64,000 bases of DNA from Alphaproteobacteria bacterium (GCA_015062445.1 SUUQ01000006.1:1-64000), one strand, 5' to 3'; shown: positions 52,803-62,080, numbered from the stretch's first letter. Numbers and translations are program-made. Notes: a model not told the origin generated them from the letters alone.

Positions 52803-53345
52803 TTATTGCATTTTTCGCTTATTATCCCAGTATCTGTCAATACTGTCCATAATCAGTTTATCAGCGGTCGCCCGGTCTGCCCATCCCAGAACTTTGGACC
52901 ACTTGTTCGGCTGCAGGTCTTTATAGTGCTGAAAAAAGTATTCAATTTTCGAACGCAGAATTTCTGGCAACTGTTCAACAAACTCTATTTTTTCATAGTA
53001 TGGGTCAATTTGTCCCCGTGGCACACAGATAATTTTCTCGTCACCACCGGCCTGATCTTCCATCAGCAATGCCCCAATTGGTCTGACCTCGATTAAAACA
53101 CCGGGACGCAGTGGCGCATTACAAACCACCACACAGTCCAGCGGGTCGCCATCATCCCCCAGTGTCCCCGGGAAATAGCCATAGTTTGCAGGATATGCCA
53201 TTGGCGCATGCAAGATTCTGTCCACTTTTAACAGTCCAGTATCTTTATCAATTTCGTATTTTACATGTCCATTTTCAGGAATTTCGATAATTGCGTTCAT
53301 TTTTTTTGGTGGCATAACACCTGGCGACAGTTTTTCTAGTGTCAT
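52803..53345 (-). CDS. ppa: Inorganic pyrophosphatase, family I
   Basis: This soluble enzyme hydrolyses pyrophosphate and pulls biosynthetic reactions forward. The 180 residues show AIIEIPENGHVKYEIDKDTG, YPANYGYFPGTLGDDGDPLD (metal-binding Asp cluster) and CVVVCNAPLRPG. Length is normal. A GAGGT site precedes the ATG. It probably shares a transcript with efp. Confidence 0.96.
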   Translation of the reverse strand: MTLEKLSPGVMPPKKMNAIIEIPENGHVKYEIDKDTGLLKVDRILHAPMAYPANYGYFPGTLGDDGDPLDCVVVCNAPLRPGVLIEVRPIGALLMEDQAGGDEKIICVPRGQIDPYYEKIEFVEQLPEILRSKIEYFFQHYKDLQPNKWSKVLGWADRATADKLIMDSIDRYWDNKRKMQ

Positions 53346-53415
53346 ATTATTTTTACCTCTTTAAAATTTTCGGCAATCAGATTATCAGAAAAAATCCGAT
53401 TTTCAATTATAAAAC

Positions 53416-53446
53416 ATAAAAAAACCGCCATACGGCGGCTTTTCTT
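53416..53446 (-). terminator. Intrinsic terminator of dnaN
   Basis: AACCGCC-ata-CGGCGGCTT (53423-53441) is followed on the minus strand by a T-run of seven. It lies close to the dnaN stop codon at 53453. Confidence 0.85.
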
Positions 53447-53452
53447 ATTTTC

Positions 53453-54571
53453 TTACATTCTCATCGGCATCAGAACATATAATGCATCTGTATCCTTGTC
53501 GATTGAATTAATTTTTGTTGGCGCCAATGGGTCCTGCATTTCCATTTGGAACTTTTCCCCTTCGACCTGTCCTGCCACATCCAGCAAGAATTTAACATTA
53601 AACACAACAGTAAACGAACTGTCACCATTGTATTCGATATCCAATTCCTGGGTTGCGGTACCGGCATCTGGGCTGGACGCATTGATAACCAGTTTATTCA
53701 TACTGAACGTCAACTGCACCGACTTTGTTTTATCGACACTGGCAACAGAAACCAAATCAACCGCATTAATAAATTGTTTTCTGTCCAGGATTGCGATTTT
53801 ATCGTTCCCCTTTGGAATAACCACACGATAGTTTGGATACTGTGCATCCACCAGTTTGCTGGTCAATGTTGCAGAACCAACTGTGAAACGTGCCTTGGTA
53901 TCAGACAGTTCAACAGTTACATCATCAACGTTTGCATCTTCCAACAACTTGGACAATTCACCAATTACACGGCGTGGCAAAATCACAGCGGGCATTTCAG
54001 CACTGCCGACTGGCGCCACCATTGCGCACAGTGCCAAACGTTGTGCATCTGTTGCAACCGCCGTCAATTTTTTCACATCGCCATCATCTGCGATATGGAA
54101 ATAAATCCCACCCAGGTGATAACGCACATCATCCGTTGGTATTGCAAACTTGGTCTGATTAATCAAGTGTGCCAAATCACCTGTTGTCATCTGGAATTTT
54201 GTTGTCAGATTGCTGCCTGCCATGGCGGGGAAATTTTCTGCTGGCAATGTTGGCAGACGGAACACGGCCCGTCCACTGGACACAACCAGTTGATCACCCG
54301 ACTGTTTAAAAGAAATTTCTGCATCATCTGGCAATTTACGCACAATATCATACAGCATCTGAACTGGCACAGTCGTTTTTCCACCCAATGTAATATCTGC
54401 GGCGACATGTTCAACCAATTCCAAATCCACATTTGTTGCCGACAGAATCAAATCATCTGCGACTTCTAACTTTACATTCATCAAGATTGGCAGTGTTGCA
54501 CGCTTTTCCACGATGGACTGCATATGCCCCAATGCACGTATTAAAACCTGACGAAAAACCGAGAATTCCAT
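53453..54571 (-). CDS. dnaN: DNA polymerase III beta subunit (sliding clamp)
   Basis: The clamp holds Pol III and repair polymerases on DNA. The 372-residue protein begins MEFSVFRQVLIRALGHMQSI and has three repeated clamp domains. It ends VLMPMRM, the typical PMR(L/M) end. VVSSGRAVFRLPTLPAENFP is a conserved block. It is not beside dnaA or recF here. It is preceded by the terminator of the cdaA run. Confidence 0.96.
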   Translation of the reverse strand: MEFSVFRQVLIRALGHMQSIVEKRATLPILMNVKLEVADDLILSATNVDLELVEHVAADITLGGKTTVPVQMLYDIVRKLPDDAEISFKQSGDQLVVSSGRAVFRLPTLPAENFPAMAGSNLTTKFQMTTGDLAHLINQTKFAIPTDDVRYHLGGIYFHIADDGDVKKLTAVATDAQRLALCAMVAPVGSAEMPAVILPRRVIGELSKLLEDANVDDVTVELSDTKARFTVGSATLTSKLVDAQYPNYRVVIPKGNDKIAILDRKQFINAVDLVSVASVDKTKSVQLTFSMNKLVINASSPDAGTATQELDIEYNGDSSFTVVFNVKFLLDVAGQVEGEKFQMEMQDPLAPTKINSIDKDTDALYVLMPMRM

Positions 54572-54637
54572 TCCTATACTCCTGTTTCCTTATCTTCGTA
54601 CATGTGTTTATCCTACACTCTGTTGATACCAGCATAG

Positions 54638-54680
54638 CAAAAAAGACCGATTCGGTGCAAGACCAAATACACCGAACCGA
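54638..54680 (-). terminator. Intrinsic terminator of cdaA
   Basis: On the minus strand CGGTTCGGTG (54670-54679) pairs with CACCGAATCG (54648-54657, one mismatch) and is followed by GTCTTTTTTG. Confidence 0.75.
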
Positions 54681-54698
54681 CAACAAAGAATATTTACA

Positions 54699-55457
54699 TT
54701 ATTTATACAAGACCTTTTCTAACTTTGCCCGCAACTTTTTCATATCATCATACTTTGTGAATTTTCCTTTTTCTGCGATTGATATATCGCCACTTTCTTC
54801 GGACACGACCAAGACAGTTGCCCTGGACACCTCGCTCAGCCCCAGTGCCGCCCGATGTCTGGTTCCATATTTCCAGTTCAGATTATTCTGCGACAGTGGC
54901 AAAATTGCCCCTGCATATGCAATTCGGTCTTTTTCAACAATCACAGCCCCATCATGCAGTGGTGTCTTATCAAAAAATATTGTCAGCAATAATTCAGTTG
55001 AAATACGTGCATCCAAACGCACCCCTTTTTTATCAATTGCACTTTCGTCCAGCATTGCCGGAAACACAATTAATGCGCCCGTATGCTTTTGCGACATATA
55101 TTCTGCAGCTGACACAATTGCATCCAGCGACTGTGTATTTTTTGTTTTTACCCCGCCCCGCTTCAGCATTCTTCGCCACTCATCAACATTTCCCATCAGC
55201 GCCATAAACTTGCGCAATTCTGGTTGAAACACCACAATCAAACTCAACGACAAGAACAATGCGGTATAGTGCAAAAAACTGCCCAGCAAATCCAGTCGCA
55301 ACCACATCAATACGAAACTCAGCATCCATAACCCTGCCAGCCCTAATAACCCACGCACCAACTTTTCAGACTGAGTATTTTGAATAAAGCTGCGGTAAAA
55401 CAGCCACACCATCACAGCGATAATGACAATCTGAACCAATCCCATCCAATTAAACAT
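54699..55457 (-). CDS. cdaA: Diadenylate cyclase CdaA (c-di-AMP synthase)
   Basis: CdaA makes c-di-AMP from two ATP. The 252-residue protein has three N-terminal transmembrane helices (about 5-20, 35-52 and 58-75). A DAC domain follows, with LHDGAVIVEKDRIAYAGAIL (DGA motif) and GTRHRAALGLSEVSRATVLV (RHR motif), so the catalytic residues are present. Layout and length match membrane-bound CdaA. It follows dapD by 26 bases. The enzyme is typical of Gram-positives and uncommon in alphaproteobacteria. No receptor or phosphodiesterase gene is visible in the window. Confidence 0.93.
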   Translation of the reverse strand: MFNWMGLVQIVIIAVMVWLFYRSFIQNTQSEKLVRGLLGLAGLWMLSFVLMWLRLDLLGSFLHYTALFLSLSLIVVFQPELRKFMALMGNVDEWRRMLKRGGVKTKNTQSLDAIVSAAEYMSQKHTGALIVFPAMLDESAIDKKGVRLDARISTELLLTIFFDKTPLHDGAVIVEKDRIAYAGAILPLSQNNLNWKYGTRHRAALGLSEVSRATVLVVSEESGDISIAEKGKFTKYDDMKKLRAKLEKVLYK

Positions 55458-55483
55458 ATACCTTCTCCCTTATTATTAAAAAA

Positions 55484-56308
55484 TTATGACACAGGAAATT
55501 CCCGCAACACATCATTCAATGATGTTTTTTTATCTGTCGATTCTTTACGTCGACCGATAATCAACGCACATCGAACACCATAATCCCCCGCCGGGAATTT
55601 TTTTGTATATGTCCCAGACACTACAACAGACCGTGGCGGAATAAAACCTTTGTATTCAACTGGCTGCTCTCCTGTTACATCAATAATACGACTTGACCCT
55701 GTTATAACAGTATTTGCCCCCAGTACCACTTCACGACAAACATGCACCCCTTCGACCAAAACAGATGCCGCCCCAATAAAACAATCATCTTCAACAATCA
55801 CCGGTGCCGCCTGCACAGGTTCCAATACACCACCAATTACTGCATTTGCACCGACATGCACATTTTTACCAACCTGCGCACAAGAACCAACTGTCGCCCA
55901 CGTATCAATCATTGTTCCTGAATCAACATATGCACCAATATTTATATATGATGGCATTAATATCGCACCTGGTGCGACATACCCCCCATAACGTGCCACC
56001 ACATTTGGCACAGCACGCACCCCCAGATTTTGCCATCCCCGTTTTATATCAATTTTATCGAACCACTCAAAATCCCCCGCATGCATTGTACGCATTGATT
56101 GTATTGCAAAATACAGCAGAACTGCCTTTTTTACCCACTCGATTGTTTGCCATTTGCTGTTTTCCAAATCCACAGGTTCTGCACACCGCAGCACACCTTT
56201 ATCCAGATCATCAACCACCGCACAGATTACCTGACGCACATCATCTGATTCTAACAATTGCCGATTTTCCCATGCGCTTTCAACAAGATTTTTTTTGTCA
56301 TCAAACAT
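55484..56308 (-). CDS. dapD: 2,3,4,5-tetrahydropyridine-2,6-dicarboxylate N-succinyltransferase
   Basis: DapD acts in the succinylase branch of lysine and meso-diaminopimelate synthesis and so supplies peptidoglycan. The 274-residue protein has the left-handed beta-helix: RYGGYVAPGAILMPSYINIG, AYVDSGTMIDTWATVGSCAQ and HVGANAVIGGVLEPVQ, plus the C-terminal GDYGVRCALIIGRR. I place the start at 56306-56308 (MFDDKKNLVESAWENR), which lies just after a GGGGGG site; longer readings overlap the AsmA gene. Confidence 0.94.
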   Translation of the reverse strand: MFDDKKNLVESAWENRQLLESDDVRQVICAVVDDLDKGVLRCAEPVDLENSKWQTIEWVKKAVLLYFAIQSMRTMHAGDFEWFDKIDIKRGWQNLGVRAVPNVVARYGGYVAPGAILMPSYINIGAYVDSGTMIDTWATVGSCAQVGKNVHVGANAVIGGVLEPVQAAPVIVEDDCFIGAASVLVEGVHVCREVVLGANTVITGSSRIIDVTGEQPVEYKGFIPPRSVVVSGTYTKKFPAGDYGVRCALIIGRRKESTDKKTSLNDVLREFPVS

Positions 56309-56324
56309 CCAGCCCCCCAAAAAA

Positions 56325-58397
56325 TTATTCGACATGCAAAAGACTGTTTTGCAGAACATCTATTGGCTCACTAAACCAATCTGGATCATCAGGATAAACC
56401 ATTGCACCACGTTTCATCGCCGTCTTACACGGTGTATCATCCGCCAGCCAATTTTCCAGCAAATCCCCCGCAACCAGCCCAATACCTGTCCCTGCGACCA
56501 AACCAATACCACCTGTAAACGGCGCCAACAGCAATCCCAGTCCTGTCGCAGATGCAACCTTTCCTGCAACTGCGGCACCACTGATTTTCATTTCGGGTTC
56601 TGCCAAACTGCCTGTCAACTCAATAGAATTAACCACATTTCCCGTCAGTGACAATTTTAATCCCCGCACAGGCACTGTTGTCAGCGACATCTTTAATTCT
56701 TCCTGTCCTAAATCCAGCATACCCGCCAATCTGATATTTATTGCATTTGTTTCAATTGCGAAACCGTTTTGTGTTTCGAACACCCCATCACGCAGTTTTG
56801 CATTCAGTGCCAAACACGCAACTTTAATCTGATTGTGTTTTTTTTCAGAACTGAACAAGTCCTCGATACTGTGCCGCAGCGACGTCAAGAAATCTGTTCC
56901 ATACACATATGATACCAGCGCAGAATGTGCATACCCCGGCGCCACCGAATACAACTGCACAGGCCCTGTGATTGTTTGCATAAATTCAGACAAATTTTCA
57001 CCATTTGCCTGCACATAGATATCTGCATTTACTGGCAAATCAGACAACAAATCGTTCTTTTTTATTTGATTTAATATGTCACCAACACTTACATTTTTTG
57101 CATCGGCCGCCACCGTTGCCCACAGCCGTCCATCTACATCTATATCAACATCTGCCGCTGCCACAAAATCACCACCACCCAGATGTGTTTTTAGATCAAT
57201 TCTGGCAAAGTTATCTTTCAGATTCATCTTTAAATCTAAATCCTGGATATTCAGGTTGCGATATACGATAAAGTTTCCAAAATCGATACGCGCATTAACA
57301 TTTTTTTCACGAAACCATTTACCAAACAAAGGCACATCCTTGAACACATTTAATTCACGATTTGGCCGCACCCATTTGTTTGAATACATCCACGGAAACA
57401 AATCAACCAGTTCCACCCGTTCTGACCGCAAATCCAGGTCTATCACTGGCACCTGTTTTCCCCAGTTGTATTCCCCCAGCACTGTAAATTCAGTACGACC
57501 AAACATAACCGCAGACTTTCGCAACACAACCTTATTTCTATCTACCCCACCTGCGACATTCAGCTTTATTTCTGGCACACCATACAAATTCACCCCTAAA
57601 AACAGCCCTAACAGTTCCGGATGCGGAATATCACCCTTTACAATAAAATCGATTGGCAACTTGCTTGTCCCTTCCAGTGCGACATTTGCAATCAGCGCAT
57701 CACCACCTGTTGATATTGCTACACGCACAGGATAAACCTTTCGTTCTGCATTATACGGACTCAGCGAAACAATAAATGGCTGCACCTCTGTCCCCAGTTT
57801 TATCCACCCCGTATATTCACGTGTATCCCGCTTGGGCATTAATCGAACATTAAAGCCAGCCAACGCATATTCCTGGCCCAGCACGTTCGCCTTCAGACCT
57901 TTTATCTCTATCCCGCCCAACCCTGCATCTTTGAACGGATACTTTTCCATTGTTGCATTTTCATTTTTTTGCGCATCATTTTTTACATCTGCAACAGGCG
58001 ACACAGAAAAATCACCATCTGCATTTCTCTCCAGATTAACTTCTGCATCATAAACGATAACATTTTGAATTGTTGGCCTGTTTCGCAGCAATGAAATCAA
58101 GTTCAACCGCACATCTATTTTATCTGCACTAAATGCATTTTTCTTTTTTGCCCAGGACTTATTTGCCACTTTTACCTGATTTAATTCCACCTGTGGCCTC
58201 AGCGACAGTTTCCATGACACTGGCCCTTCTACTTCGATTGGCAACCCTGTTGCGTCTTGTAAAATTGCGACAATATTACCACGCAGCGATTCGAAATTTA
58301 TCTGACTTAATGCAACAACAAATGCCACCCCCAGTCCAACCACACACAGGGAAAAAAATCTGACGATTGAAAAAAACTTATTTTTTTTTCTTTTCAT
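56325..58397 (-). CDS. AsmA-family envelope protein
   Basis: The 690-residue protein has a single N-terminal membrane helix (about 12-32) and then a long periplasmic part. The AsmA pattern is visible at both ends: TGLPIEVEGPVSWKLSLRPQ with VELNQVKVANKSW near the N-terminus, and GVFETQNGFAIETNAINIRL, then GMLDLGQEELKMSLTTVP near the C-terminus. Family members are linked to lipid transport or outer-membrane biogenesis. It overlaps the preceding pseudouridine-synthase gene as ATGA and is 16 bases before dapD. Confidence 0.88.
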   Translation of the reverse strand: MKRKKNKFFSIVRFFSLCVVGLGVAFVVALSQINFESLRGNIVAILQDATGLPIEVEGPVSWKLSLRPQVELNQVKVANKSWAKKKNAFSADKIDVRLNLISLLRNRPTIQNVIVYDAEVNLERNADGDFSVSPVADVKNDAQKNENATMEKYPFKDAGLGGIEIKGLKANVLGQEYALAGFNVRLMPKRDTREYTGWIKLGTEVQPFIVSLSPYNAERKVYPVRVAISTGGDALIANVALEGTSKLPIDFIVKGDIPHPELLGLFLGVNLYGVPEIKLNVAGGVDRNKVVLRKSAVMFGRTEFTVLGEYNWGKQVPVIDLDLRSERVELVDLFPWMYSNKWVRPNRELNVFKDVPLFGKWFREKNVNARIDFGNFIVYRNLNIQDLDLKMNLKDNFARIDLKTHLGGGDFVAAADVDIDVDGRLWATVAADAKNVSVGDILNQIKKNDLLSDLPVNADIYVQANGENLSEFMQTITGPVQLYSVAPGYAHSALVSYVYGTDFLTSLRHSIEDLFSSEKKHNQIKVACLALNAKLRDGVFETQNGFAIETNAINIRLAGMLDLGQEELKMSLTTVPVRGLKLSLTGNVVNSIELTGSLAEPEMKISGAAVAGKVASATGLGLLLAPFTGGIGLVAGTGIGLVAGDLLENWLADDTPCKTAMKRGAMVYPDDPDWFSEPIDVLQNSLLHVE

Positions 58398-59365
58398 GGC
58401 AACTTTAATTCCAAGAACTTTAACACTGGCACCATAAACTCTGGCACCACGGCCCTCAGTGTCATCATCCGTCCTGTTCCTGGGTGTTGAAATGTTAACT
58501 TATACGCAAATAAAAACAAGTTATTTGTTTCCAGTATCACAGACAACGGTCCATCTTTTTTTTGCCGTCCACCATATAAACCATCCCCAACAATTGGTGC
58601 ATTCAGCGAAAACGCACTGTGCAATCTTAACTGATGCGTACGCCCAGTTTTCGGCGAAAATTGCACCCAAGACACACACCCTGCGGCCCGCCCCAGCACT
58701 TTATATTCCGTAACTGCACGTTGTGGCCGCTGCCCACTGCCATTATCCAGTCGCTTTGCACTGTCAAACACCTGCCCTTTGGCAACCCAGTTATCAATCA
58801 CCCCACTGTTGTCTTTGACATCACCATTCAGTAATGCCAAATAATCCTTATGCACGGCCCTGGATTGAAATTGTTCTGCCAGGTTTTGTGCCGCCCGCTG
58901 ATTTTTTGCCACCACCAACAGTCCACTTGTTTCTTTATCTAACCTGTGCACCAGTGAAATTTTATCATACGGAAACAGTGCTGCCGCCATTTTATCAATT
59001 GACTTTCGAATCCCAGTCCCACCCTGAACAGCCAACCCTGCCGGTTTATTAAACACAACAATATCTGCATCATCATGCACGATACATTGACGCAGTTTTT
59101 CTAAATCCGTTAATGAAAATTGATTTCCGCATTCTGTTTTTTGAACACACCCCTGCGCATAGTTTTTCAACGTCGGTGGCACACGTATTGCATCGCCTAT
59201 ACGCAGGATTTCTTGACCTTTTACCCGTTTCGAGTTAACTCGAATTTGTCCACCACGACACAGTTTATAAAATTCTCGTTGTGGCATTGATGGGAATTGT
59301 CGCAAAAACCACCGCTGCAACCGCACCCCATCTTCAACCTTGGAAATATACATTATTTCAGCCAT
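58394..59365 (-). CDS. RluC/RluD-family rRNA pseudouridine synthase
   Basis: The 323-residue protein has an N-terminal S4 RNA-binding domain (FYKLCRGGQIRVNSKRVKGQ) and the pseudouridine-synthase core. The catalytic motif is VHRLDKETSGLLVVAKN (Asp near 142), followed by KTGRTHQLRLHSAF and APIVGDGLYG. RluC is more likely than RluD because of the long linker (KNYAQGCVQKTECGNQ), but the exact target uridines cannot be told. It starts the run that continues to cdaA. Confidence 0.92.
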   Translation of the reverse strand: MAEIMYISKVEDGVRLQRWFLRQFPSMPQREFYKLCRGGQIRVNSKRVKGQEILRIGDAIRVPPTLKNYAQGCVQKTECGNQFSLTDLEKLRQCIVHDDADIVVFNKPAGLAVQGGTGIRKSIDKMAAALFPYDKISLVHRLDKETSGLLVVAKNQRAAQNLAEQFQSRAVHKDYLALLNGDVKDNSGVIDNWVAKGQVFDSAKRLDNGSGQRPQRAVTEYKVLGRAAGCVSWVQFSPKTGRTHQLRLHSAFSLNAPIVGDGLYGGRQKKDGPLSVILETNNLFLFAYKLTFQHPGTGRMMTLRAVVPEFMVPVLKFLELKLP

Positions 59366-59396
59366 ACAAACCCCACCTTGGCACAGAACTTACTAA

Positions 59397-59858
59397 CTAT
59401 TCTGCGAACGTAATCTGGACATAGTTTGTTCCGTTCGTTCCGTTGCACGAACCAACTGCCCCACTTTCTTTTTTATCAGACAATTGATACCCCACAGAAT
59501 CGGTCCATGCCCGTGTTGCCAATGCCTGGCAATCATTTTTCGTCAGCCCATTAATAGTCAACACAAACTGTCTTGCATTGCTGGGATCAACCACGACTTC
59601 ATATGTTCCGCCATATGGATTTTGTTTTTTCCCCATAATCTCCAGCAACACATTCCCATCCATTCCTGAAAAATCATCATATTGACTGTGCTGTGTGCGT
59701 ACCTCGTTAACGATTGCAAAGATCTCTTCTTGGACCTTCATTTGTTTTTGGTTATTAAATGCCAACTTAATCAATTCATATGCCCCCACTGTCAGCATTC
59801 CCATAATTGCCAGTACCCCCAGCATTTCAATCATTGAACGACCCGATTCTTGATTCAT
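59397..59858 (-). CDS. Prepilin-like protein with type IV N-terminal helix
   Basis: The 153-residue protein starts MNQESGRSMIEMLGVLAIMG, a class of pilin leader with a short charged leader, a Ser-Met-Ile-Glu cleavage region with the Glu at position 5 of the mature chain, and a hydrophobic helix. The C-terminal domain has two Cys (NDCQALATRAW and GSCNGT), as in pilin disulfide loops. It may be a minor pilin or pseudopilin; no pilus assembly genes are adjacent. It is divergent from uvrC. Confidence 0.8.
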   Translation of the reverse strand: MNQESGRSMIEMLGVLAIMGMLTVGAYELIKLAFNNQKQMKVQEEIFAIVNEVRTQHSQYDDFSGMDGNVLLEIMGKKQNPYGGTYEVVVDPSNARQFVLTINGLTKNDCQALATRAWTDSVGYQLSDKKESGAVGSCNGTNGTNYVQITFAE

Positions 59859-59873
59859 TGAAAAACCTCTTAT

Positions 59874-59902
59874 TTGCTATTTAATAATTAATATTCTATC
59901 AT
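59874..59902 (+). promoter_or_regulatory. Promoter of uvrC, giving a leaderless mRNA
   Basis: TTGCTA (59874-59879) and TATCAT (59897-59902) are 17 bases apart, and the uvrC ATG at 59910 begins 8 bases after the -10 box. The geometry is the same as at ftsE, and no Shine-Dalgarno sequence is present. Confidence 0.6.
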
Positions 59903-59909
59903 AAAAGTT

Positions 59910-61325
59910 ATGAATATTCAATTTTCTGATTTGATTAAGAATGCACCTGCCGCCCCCGGGGTCTATATGATGTATGACACAGACGGCAACCTGCTCTATG
60001 TTGGCAAGGCAAAAAACCTTAACAACCGCCTGCACCAGTATACTGACATATCCAAACTGGAATTACACAAACAGGTCATGCGCACTTTGGTATCCGACGT
60101 AAAATGGGAAACCGTTGCAACCGAATCGGATGCCCTTGTCCGTGAACAGGAATTAATCAAAACCCAGAAACCAAAATATAACATCATGCTAACCGATGGA
60201 AAAATGTATCCAATGTTGGCACTAACGACCGGCGACTTTCCCCGGCTGTTAAAATTTCGTGGCAAAATTTCACAACGTCGTGATGTCTACGGTCCATATC
60301 CATCTGTATCCGCATTAAATGAAACGATAAAAACGATACAACGTGTGTGTCAAATTCGCACATGCACCGACACCCAAATGCGCAATCGCACACGGCCATG
60401 CCTGCTACATCAAATTGGACGTTGCTGTGCACCATGCTGCTTCCCAAACAAACAAAAATACGCAGAAAACGTGCGTACAGCACGAAAAATTTTAACTGGC
60501 GACAGTGCCCCTATAATATCTGACTTGACCCAGCAAATGCAAACATTTTCTGCCAACATGGACTTTGAATCTGCCGCCGCAACACGCGACAAAATTGCTG
60601 CACTGACACACACTTCAAATCGTGGTATACGACAGAAACATGCGTATACATCAAATATAGACTGGAACAAAAACGTATCTGAATTGGAAAAATGGTTGGG
60701 GCTTAAAATAAACCTGGCGGGTGTATTTGATAATTCACATTTGTTTGGCAAACAGCCCGTTGGTGCCATGATAACGTTTGGTCACAGTGGCTTTGAAAAA
60801 TCAGGATACCGGCATTTCAAATTACAGAACAAATCCAATGCTGGCAACGACATTGGTATGATGTCCGAATTTATAACTCGTGCTGTCAATGACGGTCCAA
60901 AATTGGATTTAATAATTGTTGACGGCGGCATCGCACAATGGAATGCAGCAACACAGAACTCGAACGGCATCCCTGTCATGGGTGTAACCAAAGGAATCGT
61001 ACGCAACGGCGACGAACATTTTATATTGCCCGACGGCACCACATCCCATGATTTGGCCAAAGACTCGCCATTGTTTTTGATGTTGCGAACTGTCCGTGAC
61101 GAAGCCCACCGTTTTGTCATCACATACCACCGCAACGTCCGTGCAAAGCAAATGACCGCATCTGTATTGGACGAAATTGATGGCATTGGTCCAACACGCA
61201 AACGCGCATTATTGCAACACTTTGGTTCCGTACGTGCAATTATGGACGCAGACCTAACTGCACTGTCACACGTCCCTGGATTGGGAAAAAGTGCCGCAAA
61301 AAAAATATATGCTTATTTCCACTAA
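59910..61325 (+). CDS. uvrC: Excinuclease ABC subunit C, short form
   Basis: UvrC makes both incisions in nucleotide excision repair. The 471-residue protein has the GIY-YIG domain (GVYMMYDTDGNLLYVGKAKN), the Cys-rich insert (IGRCCAPCC) and the UVR helical hairpin (MDFESAAATRDKIAAL). The RNase H-like domain has VFDNSHLFGKQPVGAMITFG, LIIVDGGIAQWN and VRDEAHRFVITYHR, and a helix-hairpin-helix end follows. It is about 120-140 residues shorter than usual. The missing part lies between the UVR motif and the RNase H domain, and the catalytic residues remain. Confidence 0.92.
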   Translation: MNIQFSDLIKNAPAAPGVYMMYDTDGNLLYVGKAKNLNNRLHQYTDISKLELHKQVMRTLVSDVKWETVATESDALVREQELIKTQKPKYNIMLTDGKMYPMLALTTGDFPRLLKFRGKISQRRDVYGPYPSVSALNETIKTIQRVCQIRTCTDTQMRNRTRPCLLHQIGRCCAPCCFPNKQKYAENVRTARKILTGDSAPIISDLTQQMQTFSANMDFESAAATRDKIAALTHTSNRGIRQKHAYTSNIDWNKNVSELEKWLGLKINLAGVFDNSHLFGKQPVGAMITFGHSGFEKSGYRHFKLQNKSNAGNDIGMMSEFITRAVNDGPKLDLIIVDGGIAQWNAATQNSNGIPVMGVTKGIVRNGDEHFILPDGTTSHDLAKDSPLFLMLRTVRDEAHRFVITYHRNVRAKQMTASVLDEIDGIGPTRKRALLQHFGSVRAIMDADLTALSHVPGLGKSAAKKIYAYFH

Positions 61326-61398
61326 TCGGTGATATAATACAAACATTCATTTATTATGATGAATAACCCAAAACAAATTAAACAAGGAGAAACAACAC

Positions 61399-62025
61399 AT
61401 GAAATTTTTTGTAAACTTTTTATCTGGCTTTCGCATTGCTGCGGCCTTTGCGATTATACTGACATTGCTGATTGCAATATACAACCCCGCAATATCTGGC
61501 GCAATGTATTGGATAACATTTATATTATTTGCACTGGGGTCAATTTCCGACTGGTTTGATGGCTATCTGGCCCGCAAATACAACGCATGCAGCAAACTGG
61601 GCGGCGTACTGGATCACATTGGGGACAAGTTACTGGTTGTTAACACGCTAATAATGTTATCGATAATGATGCCAATGTGGTACATTGTGGTCCCAGTTAT
61701 AATAATGATTGCCCGTGAATTATACATATCCGGTCTGCGTGAATTCCTGGGCACGCAAAAGATAGAAATGCCCGTCCCCAAGGCACGTTTTTCCATGGGC
61801 AAAATCAAAACCACACTCCAAATGATATCAATCTGTGCATTTTTACTGATACCAACATTAGGCACATTGATTGACCCAGCTGCAATCAGCACAACATTGG
61901 TACGCACATTATTTATCCTGTCATACATCAGTGTTTCCACATTATGGCTATCATTGATTGCATCTGTATGGTCTGCAACCCAATACACAATGACATTTAT
62001 TGGACACTTAAAAAAGATAAAATAA
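61399..62025 (+). CDS. pgsA: CDP-diacylglycerol--glycerol-3-phosphate 3-phosphatidyltransferase
   Basis: PgsA makes phosphatidylglycerophosphate, the first step toward phosphatidylglycerol. The 208-residue membrane protein has the complete CDP-alcohol phosphotransferase motif in WFDGYLARKYNACSKLGGVL and then DHIGDKLLV (DG-AR-G-D-D spacing intact), with four to five further hydrophobic segments. AAGGAG lies 10 bases before the ATG. A TATAAT box lies at 61330-61335, but no matching -35 box is clear. In many alphaproteobacteria uvrC and pgsA are neighbours, as here. Confidence 0.94.
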   Translation: MKFFVNFLSGFRIAAAFAIILTLLIAIYNPAISGAMYWITFILFALGSISDWFDGYLARKYNACSKLGGVLDHIGDKLLVVNTLIMLSIMMPMWYIVVPVIIMIARELYISGLREFLGTQKIEMPVPKARFSMGKIKTTLQMISICAFLLIPTLGTLIDPAAISTTLVRTLFILSYISVSTLWLSLIASVWSATQYTMTFIGHLKKIK

Positions 62026-62051
62026 CAACAAATAAAAACGTTCTATACGCA

Positions 62052-62080
62052 TTAAAACCGCCACATACGGCGGTTTTATT
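62052..62080. terminator. Bidirectional terminator between pgsA and the next gene
   Basis: AAAACCGCC-acata-CGGCGGTTTTA (62054-62078) is flanked by A and T on both sides; the genes are convergent. Confidence 0.8.

Noticed and set aside
54433-55227. A 264-codon plus-strand open frame
   Set aside because: It lies opposite dnaN and cdaA, has no ribosome-binding site and gives a composition typical of an antisense shadow.
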